A stretch of 64,000 bases of DNA. It comes from Pseudomonas sp. MIACH (lineage in GTDB: Bacteria > Pseudomonadota > Gammaproteobacteria > Pseudomonadales > Pseudomonadaceae). Below the pieces are notes generated by a model. The model searched no databases. It saw only the letters and a list, made by a program, of their open reading frames with translations, and was not told the origin of the DNA. Position 1 is the stretch's first letter. Every line of letters begins with the position of its first letter. The stretch lies in assembly GCF_001269925.1 (NCBI RefSeq), contig NZ_LHVO01000037.1, positions 1 to 64,000 of the forward strand, in the 5' to 3' direction. Positions 1-8,586 of this stretch are shown in pieces. Made by a program: the position numbers and the translations under genes.

Positions 1-758
1 TCCCACATTTGGATCTGCATATATCAGGTAGATCTCGGTCTGCTTTTGCTCTGGCTTTTGCAGTCTTCGAGCCGACCGGAGTTGTCACTGGTGTACTCGG
101 TTAAGTGTGGGAGGGGGCTTGCTCCCGATGAGGGAGTGTCAGTTGATGCATCTGTGGCTGAACTACTGCCATCGGGAGCAAGCCCCCTCCCACATTTGGA
201 ACTGCATATATCAGGTAGATCTCGGTCTGCTTTTGCTCTGGCTTTTGCAGTCTTCGAGCCGACCGGAGTTGTCACTGGTGTACTCGGCTAAGTGTGGGGG
301 CTTGCTCCCGATGAGGGAGTGTCAGTTGATGCATCTGTGGCTAACCCACTGCCATCGGGAGCAAGCCCCCTCCCACATTTGGAAATGCATATATCAGGTA
401 GATCTCGGTCTGCTTTTGCTCTGGCTTTTGCAGTCTTCGAGCCGACCGGAGTTGTCACTGGTGTACTCGGTTAAATGTGGGAGGGGGCTTGCTCCCGATG
501 AGGGAGTGTCAGTTGATACATCTGTGGCTGAACTACTGCAATCGGGAGCAAGCCCCCTCCCACATTTGGAACTGCATATATCAGGTAGATCTCGGTCTGC
601 TTTTGCTCTGGCTTTTTCGGCCTTGGAGCCAACTGGAGTTGGGCTGGTGTACTCGGTAAAAAATGTGGGAGGGGGCTTGCTCCCGATGAGGGAGTGTCAG
701 TTGATGCATCTGTGGCTGACCCACTGCCATCGGGAGCAAGCCCCCTCCCACAGTTCTA
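1..758. repeat. Tandem array of about four REP-pair units
   Basis: Four consecutive copies of a 183-188 bp unit begin at about 1, 188, 371 and 558; the array probably continues beyond the left edge. Each unit has a spacer of about 90 bp (starting TGCATATATCAGGTAGATC) followed by two inverted REP cores, GTGGGAGGGGGCTTGCTCCC and its reverse complement, about 45 bp apart. The second copy has lost four bases in its left REP core (GTGGGGGCTTGC). The fourth copy is the most diverged and ends at a REP half near 758. Short open frames here are by-products of the repeats and I do not regard them as genes. Confidence 0.93.
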
Positions 759-771
759 ACCGCATTTCAAG

Positions 772-1509
772 TCAGGCCATGTAGGGCACGGCAATCAGCA
801 GGATTGCCGTGCCATGGCAGGCCGTCGCAGCCAACACGCCATGACGCATGCGCACCAGTGCGCAGGCCAGCCCTTCGATCAGGGTAAACAGCAACACCGG
901 CCAGCCCAGTTGGGTCACGCTCAAGGCCAGGAAGGCATGGCAGGCAGCAAACGCCACGCCACTGATCAGCGCCGCTCGCAGCGGTGTCACCTGCTGTTCA
1001 AGGTAGCCCTGCAAAAACCCGCGAAACAACACTTCCTCCAGCGCATTGGCGCCATACGCCAACACCACCATACCCGGCAGCCACACCCAGTAGCCGGGGA
1101 TCGCGTGCGGCTCTATCCCTTGATAGAGCCGCAACGGCACACCGATCAGGCAACCGACCGCAAGCCCCACCGGCAGGCCCAGGGCGCGGTTGCCCCGGGT
1201 CCACAGCACCAGGCGCCACAACTCCGGCGCCACCTGGGATAACCCTACGACCAGCAGCACCGACAGGCCACCCAGCGCTGCCAATACAAAGGCATTCGCG
1301 GTAAAGGCGATTTGCACCTCGTCACTGAGCGCCCACATGCCCAAGGGCGTCATCGCATCGCGCATCAGCACGAACGCCGCGAGCAGAATCAGGATGCGTA
1401 TGGCCGGCAGCGACTTGGGCGTCAGCGCGAACCACAGGCCAAACAGCAACAAACCCGGCGCCAGGTGCAGGCCATAGTTGAGCAGTACCACCATGCCTTG
1501 GCTGATCAT
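772..1509 (-). CDS. CPBP family intramembrane protease
   Basis: A 245-residue, very hydrophobic protein with about seven or eight membrane segments. The conserved CPBP (Abi/CAAX-processing-like) motifs are all present: EEVLFRG at 158-164 with the two glutamates and arginine, a histidine at 191 (FAACHAF), and a second histidine at 232 (ATACHGT). In the family these residues form an intramembrane glutamic-protease-type active site; the substrate here is unknown. The ATG overlaps the end of the downstream-encoded RidA gene by one base (1509), so the two are probably co-transcribed. The right end abuts the REP-pair array. Confidence 0.88.
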   Translation of the reverse strand: MISQGMVVLLNYGLHLAPGLLLFGLWFALTPKSLPAIRILILLAAFVLMRDAMTPLGMWALSDEVQIAFTANAFVLAALGGLSVLLVVGLSQVAPELWRLVLWTRGNRALGLPVGLAVGCLIGVPLRLYQGIEPHAIPGYWVWLPGMVVLAYGANALEEVLFRGFLQGYLEQQVTPLRAALISGVAFAACHAFLALSVTQLGWPVLLFTLIEGLACALVRMRHGVLAATACHGTAILLIAVPYMA

Positions 1510-1979
1510 CAGTCGTGCGCGACCGCGATCATGTCGATCTCCACCGCCGCCGACTTCGGCAACTGCATCACCCCCACTGACGTGCGCGTATGCACCCCGG
1601 CACTGCCGAGGATTTCGTGCAACAGGTCCGAGGCGCCGTTGGCCACTTCACTCTGCTGATCGAAGTCCTCGGCGCTGCGCACATACACGGTGATCCGCAG
1701 GATGGCCTTGATCCGGTCCAGGGAGCCGAGCGCTTGCTTGAGCAGGCCCAGGCAGCGCAATGCACTGATGCCAGCGGCGATTTGTGCCTGGGCCAGGGTC
1801 AAGGTGTCACCGACTTTACCCGGCAGCATGATCGTGTCGCCTACGCGAGGAATCTGCCCGCTGATGTACAGGTGGTTGCCGTCGCGCACCAGCGGCGTGT
1901 AGTTGCCGCCGACTTTGAATTCATCCAATTGATAGCCGAGGCGTTGTTGCACGGCTTGGTATTTTTCATCCGGTGTCAT
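1509..1979 (-). CDS. RidA family protein (YjgF/YER057c/UK114)
   Basis: A 156-residue RidA-like protein. I start it at the ATG at 1979, which overlaps the stop of the preceding gene as ATGA; an in-frame extension exists upstream but lies inside that gene. Family features include GNHLYISGQIP near 35-45, an Ala/Leu-rich helix, and the C-terminal LPKSAAVEIDMIAVA strand. At about 156 residues it belongs to the longer RidA subgroup, not the compact enamine deaminases of about 128 residues, so activity toward reactive enamines/imines is only an inference. Three genes (DUF6434, RidA, CPBP protease) form a tight unit read leftward. Confidence 0.9.
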   Translation of the reverse strand: MTPDEKYQAVQQRLGYQLDEFKVGGNYTPLVRDGNHLYISGQIPRVGDTIMLPGKVGDTLTLAQAQIAAGISALRCLGLLKQALGSLDRIKAILRITVYVRSAEDFDQQSEVANGASDLLHEILGSAGVHTRTSVGVMQLPKSAAVEIDMIAVAHD

Positions 1980-2194
1980 GCTCGGGAGTCCTCGTTGCGA
2001 CGCTGCCACTCATCCACCACGTCGCCGATCGTCTTGGGTGTTGCGTTGCGAATCCAGGCCATAAAAGGCCGGTCGAACTTGAACCCCGGCCCACAGTGTT
2101 CAAGCATGAAACGGCGGACATTCTGGGTGTTTTTATAGTGTGGGGTCACGGGAGTGGCGCGGGTGATGGGGTCGCTGTGCCAGTCAAAATCCAT
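1976..2194 (-). CDS. Small DUF6434-like protein
   Basis: A 72-residue protein. It contains an FDWHSDPIT start, a VTPHYKNTQNVRRFM core and a C-terminal helix DVVDEWQRR. I recognise this as the DUF6434 type, sometimes fused to SAP domains in other bacteria; the function is unknown. An AGGAAAG ribosome-binding site lies about 7 bases before the ATG at 2194. The stop overlaps the start of the RidA gene (ATGA), indicating translational coupling. No signal peptide or membrane segment is visible, so it is probably cytoplasmic. Confidence 0.75.
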   Translation of the reverse strand: MDFDWHSDPITRATPVTPHYKNTQNVRRFMLEHCGPGFKFDRPFMAWIRNATPKTIGDVVDEWQRRNEDSRA

Positions 2195-2393
2195 TTTGTC
2201 TTTCCTGGGATCTGTGGGTGAGGCAATAGCATAGCGATGTGCTACTTACACAGGAAATCAGCGTTAAGCCAAGCCATGTGTTGAGACATCGTACAAGAAG
2301 CTCGAATATTTATGACGCCTTGAAATCCAATCCTTTCAAGATTTTTCAAATTTCACTTTCCTTCCCCAGGAAAAATACGGCATGGTTGTACGA

Positions 2394-2408
2394 TGACTCA
2401 ATGAGTCA
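2394..2408. promoter_or_regulatory. Palindrome TGACTCA-A-TGAGTCA upstream of a secreted NTF2-like gene
   Basis: A perfect 7-bp inverted repeat separated by one base sits 33 bp before the start at 2441. Size and symmetry suit an operator for a dimeric regulator, but I cannot name the regulator. The left-hand flank (2195-2390) holds no convincing gene and is AT-richer around 2330-2380, as expected for a promoter region. Confidence 0.4.
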
Positions 2409-2440
2409 CGTCCGCCCCCAACAACAATAAGGAAACACCC

Positions 2441-2869
2441 ATGCAAAACGTCAAAGTGCTGATCGGTTTTCTGTGCCTGTTCAGCGGGTATGTGGCCGCC
2501 GCCCCTGCCGCCGACAAAGACGTCGCCCAAGCGGTCGACCACCTGACCCAGGCGATGCTGCATAAAGACCTCAAGCAGCTCCAGAGCCTGACCGCCGAGA
2601 ACCTCACCTACGGCCACTCCAGCGGCAAGATCCAGAACAAGCAGGAGTTCATCGCCGATATCGAGACCGGCCGCAGCGGCTTCAAGACCCTGGAAATGCA
2701 GAAACAGACCATCACCCTGAGTGGCGATACCGCGCTGGTACGCAACCACTTCTCCGCCCTGGCGGTGAACAGTGGCAAAGAAGTGCCGACCGAAATCGAG
2801 AACTTCCAGATCTGGCAAAAACAGAAAGGCCACTGGCTGCTGATCGGTCGTCAGGCGTTCAAATTCTGA
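2441..2869 (+). CDS. Secreted NTF2-like (DUF4440/SnoaL-type) protein
   Basis: A 142-residue protein with an N-terminal signal peptide (MQNVKVLIGFLCLFSGYVAA, cleavage probably near 20-24). The mature part has the nuclear-transport-factor-2-like pattern: an N-terminal helix with QAMLHKDLKQLQSL, then a sheet containing ENLTYGHSSG, an IENFQIWQKQKGHWLLIGRQ strand pair and an aromatic C-terminus. Proteins of this fold bind small ligands or act as lyases/isomerases; the ligand here is unknown. An AAGGAAA ribosome-binding site precedes the ATG. It converges on the MocR gene. Confidence 0.82.
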   Translation: MQNVKVLIGFLCLFSGYVAAAPAADKDVAQAVDHLTQAMLHKDLKQLQSLTAENLTYGHSSGKIQNKQEFIADIETGRSGFKTLEMQKQTITLSGDTALVRNHFSALAVNSGKEVPTEIENFQIWQKQKGHWLLIGRQAFKF

Positions 2870-2876
2870 TGGCTGC

Positions 2877-2896
2877 GGTGAGCCGCCCGGCTCACC
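2877..2896. terminator. Hairpin between convergent genes
   Basis: GGTGAGCCG and CGGCTCACC form a 8-9 bp stem with a minimal loop between the stop at 2869 and the stop of the MocR gene at 2892, overlapping the latter's last codons. There is no T-run on either side, so it is a weak candidate terminator. Confidence 0.4.
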
Positions 2897-4232
2897 ACGT
2901 CACCACCTTGCGCACCGTCAACAACGCTTCACGCAGCGCCGGCATGTCTACCGAGCCCAAGGCCAGGCGCAGCGCGTGGGGCACATGCGTGGAGACCGCA
3001 AACGGTTCGGCGGTGGACACCGAGATGCCCTCGCGCTGCAACAGCATGGCGACCTGATCGGCGCGTACATCCTCTGCCAAAGGCAACCACAAGAAATACG
3101 AAGACGGATGGCTGATGTACGCCAGCCCCTTCAACACCTGCGCCGCCAAGGCCTGTCGGGCCCGCGCATCCTGGCGTTTCTGCGCTTCAAGTTGCGCCAC
3201 CGTGCCGTCTTCGATCCAGGCGACCGCAATCGCACTCATCACCCCCGGCACGTTCCAGGTGGTGGCCATGATGCTGCGCTCCAGCGCTTGCACCCAGGCT
3301 GGAGGGGCTGCGATAAAGCCCACACGCAAACCGGTCGCGACACTTTTGGACAGCCCGCCTACGTAGACCGTGCGCTCCGGTGCCAATGTCGCCAGGGGCG
3401 GCGGCGCAGCGTCGGCAAGGAACGCGTAGGCGGCGTCCTCGATGATCATCACGTTGTGCTGACGGGCGATCGCCACCAACTGCTCCCGCTGCGCCAGGCT
3501 CAGCACCCAGCCCAACGGATTATGCAGGGTCGGCATGCTGTACACGGCACGCACCGGGCGCTTGCGACACAGGCTGTGCAGGTAGTCCAGGTCCGGACCA
3601 TCGGCCGTGACCGGGAGGGCGACCATCTCCAGGTGCAGCGTCTCCGCCAGCACTTTGAACCCCGAATAGGTCAGCGCGTCCACGGCGATTACATCCCCAG
3701 GCTTGAGCAACGCCATCATCGTCACCGCCAGGCCGTGCTGGGCGCCGCTGACCACCAACACCTGTTCGGCCGCGACCGTCAGCCCTCGGTTCAACAGATG
3801 CCGCGCAACGGCGGCTCGCTCATGCAGGCGACCGGCGTGGGGCTGGTAACGCAGCAGCGCGTCCAGGTCGCCGGACAGCGCTAATTGGCGCAAGGCCGTG
3901 CGCAGCAAGTCCGCCTGACTGGGCAATGAGGGGTAGTTGAAATTCAAATCCAGCATGCCCGCCGCCACGCTCATCTGCCCGCTGCCCTGCCCCGGCGGCA
4001 GCGAGATCTCGCGCACGAAGGTGCCTCGGCCGATCTCGCCACTGACCAGGCCCATGGCCTCCAGCTCGGTGTATACCCGGCTGGCGGTGACCAACGCCAG
4101 GCCATGCTCGGCGGCCAACTGGCGGTGGGTCGGCAGCCTTGTACCGGGTGGCATGCTGCCTGAGCGAATGGCCTCGGCGAAGCGATCGACCAACGACTTG
4201 TAACGAGCGCGGGGCATAAGCGATGTATCCAT
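2892..4232 (-). CDS. MocR-type regulator (GntR DNA-binding + PLP aminotransferase-like domain)
   Basis: About 446 residues from the ATG at 4232. The N-terminal 70 residues are a GntR winged helix (SGSMPPGTRLPTHRQLAAEHG, then VTASRVYTELEAMGLV). The rest is a fold-type-I aminotransferase-like domain with the PLP lysine at about 296 (GGLSKSVATGLRVGF) and the NPLGWVL and EDAAYAFLAD motifs. MocR proteins sense PLP or amino-acid derivatives and often control a divergent gene. The divergent neighbour here is an EamA exporter, the likely target. A longer in-frame start at 4283 exists but would run through the palindrome at 4233-4250. Confidence 0.88.
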   Translation of the reverse strand: MDTSLMPRARYKSLVDRFAEAIRSGSMPPGTRLPTHRQLAAEHGLALVTASRVYTELEAMGLVSGEIGRGTFVREISLPPGQGSGQMSVAAGMLDLNFNYPSLPSQADLLRTALRQLALSGDLDALLRYQPHAGRLHERAAVARHLLNRGLTVAAEQVLVVSGAQHGLAVTMMALLKPGDVIAVDALTYSGFKVLAETLHLEMVALPVTADGPDLDYLHSLCRKRPVRAVYSMPTLHNPLGWVLSLAQREQLVAIARQHNVMIIEDAAYAFLADAAPPPLATLAPERTVYVGGLSKSVATGLRVGFIAAPPAWVQALERSIMATTWNVPGVMSAIAVAWIEDGTVAQLEAQKRQDARARQALAAQVLKGLAYISHPSSYFLWLPLAEDVRADQVAMLLQREGISVSTAEPFAVSTHVPHALRLALGSVDMPALREALLTVRKVVTW

Positions 4233-4250
4233 GACAATTTTTTGATTGTC
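4233..4250. promoter_or_regulatory. Inverted repeat GACAAT-N6-ATTGTC between mocR-type gene and exporter
   Basis: A perfect 6-bp inverted repeat abuts the MocR start codon and lies 57 bp before the EamA start at 4307. It is the only conspicuous dyad in the divergent gap, so I propose it as the regulator's operator. The assignment is inference. Confidence 0.45.
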
Positions 4251-4306
4251 TTTATCTTCAGCCCTAGGCTGCGCCCTACGCAACTCATCCTTTTAGGGCG
4301 CCGCTC

Positions 4307-5197
4307 ATGGAACTTACGTCCCCACTCCGCTCCCTGGACACCCGCACCCAGGGCTGGATCAATGGCTTTATCGGCGTGGTGATCTTCAGCGGTTCACTCC
4401 CGGCCACGCGCCTGGCGGTGATGGAATTCGACCCGGTGTTCCTGACCATGATCCGCGCCGCCATCGCCGGCCTGCTGGGGCTGGCCTTGCTGTGGCTATT
4501 CAAGGAAAAACGCCCCGCGCGCCATCAATGGACGCCCCTGACCATCGTCGCCCTCGGCGTGGTGATCGGCTTCCCCCTGCTCACTGCGCTGGCGCTGCAA
4601 TACGTGACCTCCGCACACTCCATCGTCTTCATCGGCCTGCTGCCGCTGGCGACCGCCGTGTTTGCTGTGCTGCGCGGCGGCGAGCGCCCGCGCCCGGTGT
4701 TCTGGCTGTTCTCGATCCTCGGCAGTCTACTGGTGATGGGTTACGCCTTTGCCCAAGGCTTGAGCGCCGCACCTGCAGGTGACGTGCTGATGCTGTTGGC
4801 GGTGCTGGTGTGCGGCCTGGGGTATGCCGAAGGCGCCAAACTGTCGCGCAGCCTGGGCGGCTGGCAGGTGATCTGCTGGGCGCTGGTGGTGGCGTTGCCG
4901 GTGGTGGTGCCGCTGAGCCTGGCGCTGGCACCGTCAAGCGTCAGCGGCATCAGCCTGCCGGCCTGGCTGAGCCTGGGCTATGTGTCGCTGTTCAGCATGT
5001 TGATCGGTTTTGTGTTCTGGTATCGCGGCCTGGCCCAGGGCGGCATTGCTGCCGTCGGCCAATTGCAACTGCTGCAACCGTTCTTCGGCCTGGCGCTGGC
5101 AGCGGGCTTGCTGCATGAACAGGTCAGCCTGGGCATGCTGCTGGTGACGGTTGCGGTGATCGGCTGCGTGGCCGGGGCCAAGCGCTTCGCGCGCTAA
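4307..5197 (+). CDS. EamA-family (DMT) transporter
   Basis: A 296-residue protein with ten predicted membrane helices arranged as two EamA repeats (about residues 15-145 and 155-293). Recognisable features are SGSLPATRLAVMEFDPVF near the start, ALQYVTSAHSIVFIGLLPL, and a second-half FWYRGLAQGGIAAVGQLQLL. DMT proteins export amino acids, metabolites or drugs; the divergent MocR regulator suggests an amino-acid-related or PLP-related substrate. The last four bases overlap the end of the convergent yceI-like gene. Confidence 0.88.
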   Translation: MELTSPLRSLDTRTQGWINGFIGVVIFSGSLPATRLAVMEFDPVFLTMIRAAIAGLLGLALLWLFKEKRPARHQWTPLTIVALGVVIGFPLLTALALQYVTSAHSIVFIGLLPLATAVFAVLRGGERPRPVFWLFSILGSLLVMGYAFAQGLSAAPAGDVLMLLAVLVCGLGYAEGAKLSRSLGGWQVICWALVVALPVVVPLSLALAPSSVSGISLPAWLSLGYVSLFSMLIGFVFWYRGLAQGGIAAVGQLQLLQPFFGLALAAGLLHEQVSLGMLLVTVAVIGCVAGAKRFAR

Positions 5198-5751
5198 CGC
5201 TGCGGCGCGACCATCTTGAACTTGATGTTGATGTCGTTGGACACCACGCTGTTGCCGGCCCACTCACCTTCGCCGATCTTGAAGTCGCCGCGCTTGAGGA
5301 TGAACTCACCGTCGAACACGCCGATACCATCCAGCTCCTTGAGCACTACGTTGACCGCCACCGGGCGCGTGGTGCCCTTGATCGTCAGGTTGCCGCTGAT
5401 GTTGAAGCGGTTATCCCCCAGGGCCTTTACAGCGGTGGACTCATACACGCCCACCGGATAGGTCGCGGTATCGAACCACGAGGCCCGTTGCAGCTCGTCG
5501 TTGGCATCGGGGCTGCCGGCATCGATACTCGCCAGCTGGATCTTGAGCAAGGCATGTCCGCTTTCGGGCTTTTGCGTGTCAAAGCTCAGCGTGCCTTCGA
5601 AGTCGCCGAAGGTGCCATACACCCGCTGCCCCAACTGCTTATAGGTAAAACTGATCTGGCTGGCGGTGCGGTTGACATCCGTGTACTGCGCCGCCTGGGC
5701 GCAGCCGATAACGCCCAGGACCAGGGCCAACGTGAGAATTCGACGCTTCAT
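5194..5751 (-). CDS. YceI family periplasmic protein
   Basis: A 185-residue protein with a signal peptide (MKRRILTLALVLGVIGCAQA) and the YceI lipocalin-like beta-barrel pattern. ISFTYKQLGQRVYGTFGDFEG opens the domain, and SFDTQKPES, GNLTIKGTTRPVAV and FILKRGDFKIGEGEW follow. Family members bind isoprenoid-like lipids in the periplasm and are often stress induced. Its 3' end overlaps the EamA transporter by 4 bp on the opposite strand. Confidence 0.92.
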   Translation of the reverse strand: MKRRILTLALVLGVIGCAQAAQYTDVNRTASQISFTYKQLGQRVYGTFGDFEGTLSFDTQKPESGHALLKIQLASIDAGSPDANDELQRASWFDTATYPVGVYESTAVKALGDNRFNISGNLTIKGTTRPVAVNVVLKELDGIGVFDGEFILKRGDFKIGEGEWAGNSVVSNDINIKFKMVAPQR

Positions 5752-5838
5752 GCCACGCTCCGCAAAAAAATGGATGTATTCCCATCAGGTGCCTGTACTG
5801 CTAAACAGACTCGTCACTCACAACAATAAGGACGTTGC

Positions 5839-6333
5839 ATGCCTACCCCTTTTCTACAGGACATCACCGCGCCGGAAGGCATCTGCTATGGCTGCGGCGG
5901 CAGTAACCCCCATGGTTTGCATATCAAGAGCCGCTGGGATGCCGATGGTGTCCATCTCATCGCCGAACATCACCCCGAGGCAAAATACAGCGGCTGGCCC
6001 GACCTGGTCTACGGCGGCCTGATCGCCATGCTGGTGGACTGCCATTCCAACTGGACCGCCATGGCCTACCACTACCGTGCCGAACAGCGCGAACCCGGCA
6101 GCCTGCCGCGCATCGACTGCGTCACCGGCAACCTGGGCATCAAATTTATCAAGCCCACGCCCATGGGCGTGCCGCTCACCCTGCGGGCTCGGGTCGAGGG
6201 CGAAGTGGGGCGCAAAAGCCGCGTGGTCTGCAAGGTGTACGCCGGCGAGGTGCTCACGGCGATCGGCGATTCGCTGTTCGTGCGCGTCGACACCCGCGAA
6301 CTGGCTGCGGCCGCCCATGGCCGTGAAGGCTGA
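5839..6333 (+). CDS. PaaI/hotdog-fold thioesterase
   Basis: A 164-residue hotdog-fold protein. GICYGCGGSNPHGLHI near residue 15 is the Cys-x-x-Cys-containing opening common in this YbgC/PaaI-like subgroup. YSGWPDLVYGGLIAMLVDCHSNW carries the conserved helix, where an Asp or Glu usually acts, followed by FIKPTPMGVPLTLRARV strands. It probably hydrolyses an acyl-CoA thioester; the acyl group cannot be read from the sequence. AAGGA lies 8 bases before the ATG. Confidence 0.87.
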   Translation: MPTPFLQDITAPEGICYGCGGSNPHGLHIKSRWDADGVHLIAEHHPEAKYSGWPDLVYGGLIAMLVDCHSNWTAMAYHYRAEQREPGSLPRIDCVTGNLGIKFIKPTPMGVPLTLRARVEGEVGRKSRVVCKVYAGEVLTAIGDSLFVRVDTRELAAAAHGREG

Positions 6334-6377
6334 TCCTGGTCTACATTGACTGGCACCGCTAATCGAGGACCGAACCG

Positions 6378-7265
6378 ATGACTCGTCTCACCGCGAAAGA
6401 CTTTGCCCCCGAACTGCTGGAACTCTACGACGGCTATGCCCACGGCAAGATCAACCGCCGCGAATTTCTCGACCGCGCCGCGCTGTTCACCTTTGGCGGC
6501 CTCACCGCCTCGGCCCTGCTTGCGGCCCTGAGCCCCAACTATGCCCTGGCCGAACAGGTGAAATTCACCGACCCGGACATCGTCGCCGACTACATCACCT
6601 ATCCCTCGCCCAAGGGCAACGGCACGGTGCGTGGCTACCTGGTGCGTCCGGCCAAGGCCGCCGGCAAGTTGCCGGCTGTGGTGGTGGTCCACGAAAACCG
6701 AGGTCTCAACCCCTACATCGAAGACGTCGCCCGACGCCTGGCCAAAGCCGGGTTTATCGCCCTCGCGCCGGACGGCCTGACCTCAGTGGGCGGCTATCCC
6801 GGCAACGATGAAAAAGGCGTGGAACTGCAACAGAAAGTCGACCCGACCAAGCTGATGAACGACTTCTTCGCCGCCATCGAATGGCTGATGCACCACGACA
6901 GCAGCACCGGCAAGGTCGGCATCACCGGCTTCTGCTATGGCGGCGGCGTGACCAATGCGGCGGCGGTGGCTTATCCGGAACTGGGCGCGGCGGTGTCGTT
7001 CTACGGGCGCCAGCCGGAAGCCAAGGACGTGCCGCGCATCAAGGCGCCGATCATGCTGCATTTTGGCGAGCTGGATACGCGGATCAACGAGGGTTGGCCG
7101 GCGTATGAAAAAGCCCTGAAGGCCGCCGGCACGACCTATGAAGCGTATATCTACAAGGGCGCCAACCATGGCTTCCACAATGATTCGACGCCGCGCTATG
7201 ACGAGGCAGCGGCGAATCTGGCGTGGGAAAGGACACTCGGCTGGTTCCACAAATACCTGGCCTGA
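6378..7265 (+). CDS. Tat-exported dienelactone hydrolase family protein
   Basis: A 295-residue alpha/beta hydrolase. The expected triad is visible: Cys186 in GFCYGGG, Asp233 in GELDTRI and His264 in [25 protein letters not shown] is the typical strand-helix after the first beta sheet. Residues 26-56 contain NRREFLDRA followed by a hydrophobic stretch, a plausible twin-arginine signal (Arg27-Arg28), so the enzyme may be exported folded. It resembles the YghX-type subgroup; the substrate is unknown. Confidence 0.9.
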   Translation: MTRLTAKDFAPELLELYDGYAHGKINRREFLDRAALFTFGGLTASALLAALSPNYALAEQVKFTDPDIVADYITYPSPKGNGTVRGYLVRPAKAAGKLPAVVVVHENRGLNPYIEDVARRLAKAGFIALAPDGLTSVGGYPGNDEKGVELQQKVDPTKLMNDFFAAIEWLMHHDSSTGKVGITGFCYGGGVTNAAAVAYPELGAAVSFYGRQPEAKDVPRIKAPIMLHFGELDTRINEGWPAYEKALKAAGTTYEAYIYKGANHGFHNDSTPRYDEAAANLAWERTLGWFHKYLA

Positions 7266-7272
7266 TCGCAAT

Positions 7273-7308
7273 CCAAATGTGGGAGGGGGCTGCCCCCTCC
7301 CTCATTGG
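7273..7308. repeat. REP-like hairpin between convergent genes
   Basis: CCAA..GGGAGGGGG-ctg-CCCCCTCCC..TTGG forms a compact hairpin from REP cores between the dienelactone hydrolase stop and the convergent DUF2252 stop. It may serve as a bidirectional terminator. Confidence 0.75.
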
Positions 7309-7327
7309 AAAATCATCACATTCCAGA

Positions 7328-8512
7328 TCAGTGTTCCAAGGCATACCGGCGGCAGTGGTTGAGGTAGCCCTGCTCATGACTACCCACCAACTGCACCACG
7401 CTGGTCCATAACCAGGACGGTGCATCCAGCTGTCTGGAGCGGTTTTCCTGCAGCACCGCCATCCACTCCTTGCGTGTCGCGCGGTCCATCTGCCGGGCAT
7501 GGGCGATACCGACCACGCGCGCCAGGTAGCCGGCGGCGTGCATGGCATCGAGTTCGCTCAGTTCGTCCAGTTCCAGCTTCATGTCCTGGGGCAGCAGTTC
7601 GCGGATGAAGAAACCATGGTCCAAAAACCGCGTCGCTACCATGCGTTCACCCAGGCCCGGCGACAGTTGGCGGGCGCCCTCCACCACCCGGCGGCCGTTA
7701 TCCCGGGGCATCTTCGCCCGTGCCGCACGCGGTGCAGCGGCGCCGACGGCTTCCTTGATGTCGATCAGGCAGTATTCCTGATCGTCTTTGTCGCCCACCC
7801 CCAGCAAGACGGCGTAGCGCAACAGACCGAGGGAACTGCAGCCCTTGACCCAGTAAGCCGAGTCCAGCAGTTCGACCTTGGCGTCCTTGGGGCGGCCTTT
7901 GAGTGAGGAGACCAACTGATGGATTTCATCCGACGCACAGACCGTTTCCAGCGCAGCTTTTTCCGCTCGCGACAGCGACCAGAAATGCTTGCCCAGCGGG
8001 ATGGTCGGCCGCACGTTGTCGATGCGTTCACGGGCCAGGCTTTTCCAGGTGCGCTCGACAGCGCTGCGCATTCCTGCCTTGACCTGGGACGGGCGCGGCG
8101 GCGCCTCGTCGGGCTTGTCCTTGAACGCCTGTTCGTAGCCCACCATCATTTCTTCGAGCATGCGCGCGGTGGTCACGCCCGGCAGGTCTGAACCGCGCGC
8201 GGCGGTGGCCAGGGACAGGGCCAGGCGCACCAGGTCATGGGCCGGGTTGCCGATCACGGTCTGGTCAAGGTCGCGGATATGCATATCGATACGGCCCTTG
8301 TTGTCGCCAGTCGGGCCCAGGTTGCCGGCGTGGCAGTCGCCGCAAATCCAGATCGCCGGACCTTGCGGCAGACGCCTGCCCATCTGGCTGTGCAGCCACT
8401 CGTAGAATTGCACGGTGCTGCCGCGCACATACGCGTGGGCGGAGCGTGCCATCTTCAAATTGCGCAGTTGGGTGAGGTGTGGCATGCGAGCGGAGGGGCG
8501 CGGTATTTTCAT
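7328..8512 (-). CDS. DUF2252 family protein
   Basis: About 394 residues from the ATG at 8512; the longer in-frame version from 8617 would overlap the start-distal end of ampR and lacks a ribosome-binding site. The protein has the DUF2252 hallmarks: RGSTVQFYEWL, ICGDCHAGNLGPTGDNKGRIDMHIRDLDQT, and a later DQEYCLIDIKEAVGAAAP. The HxGN..DxD arrangement resembles aminoglycoside-phosphotransferase-like kinases. The biochemical function of the family is not established. Confidence 0.87.
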   Translation of the reverse strand: MKIPRPSARMPHLTQLRNLKMARSAHAYVRGSTVQFYEWLHSQMGRRLPQGPAIWICGDCHAGNLGPTGDNKGRIDMHIRDLDQTVIGNPAHDLVRLALSLATAARGSDLPGVTTARMLEEMMVGYEQAFKDKPDEAPPRPSQVKAGMRSAVERTWKSLARERIDNVRPTIPLGKHFWSLSRAEKAALETVCASDEIHQLVSSLKGRPKDAKVELLDSAYWVKGCSSLGLLRYAVLLGVGDKDDQEYCLIDIKEAVGAAAPRAARAKMPRDNGRRVVEGARQLSPGLGERMVATRFLDHGFFIRELLPQDMKLELDELSELDAMHAAGYLARVVGIAHARQMDRATRKEWMAVLQENRSRQLDAPSWLWTSVVQLVGSHEQGYLNHCRRYALEH

Positions 8513-8586
8513 GGAATAACTCAGTGCAGGTGTAGCGGTAGAACGCCGGCCCCGAGCAAATGTTTCATTATGTTTCAGAAATAAAC

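Noticed and set aside
46..784. Overlapping open frames in the tandem REP array
   Set aside because: They are produced by the repeated units and follow the repeat period; none has a ribosome-binding site or non-repetitive sequence.
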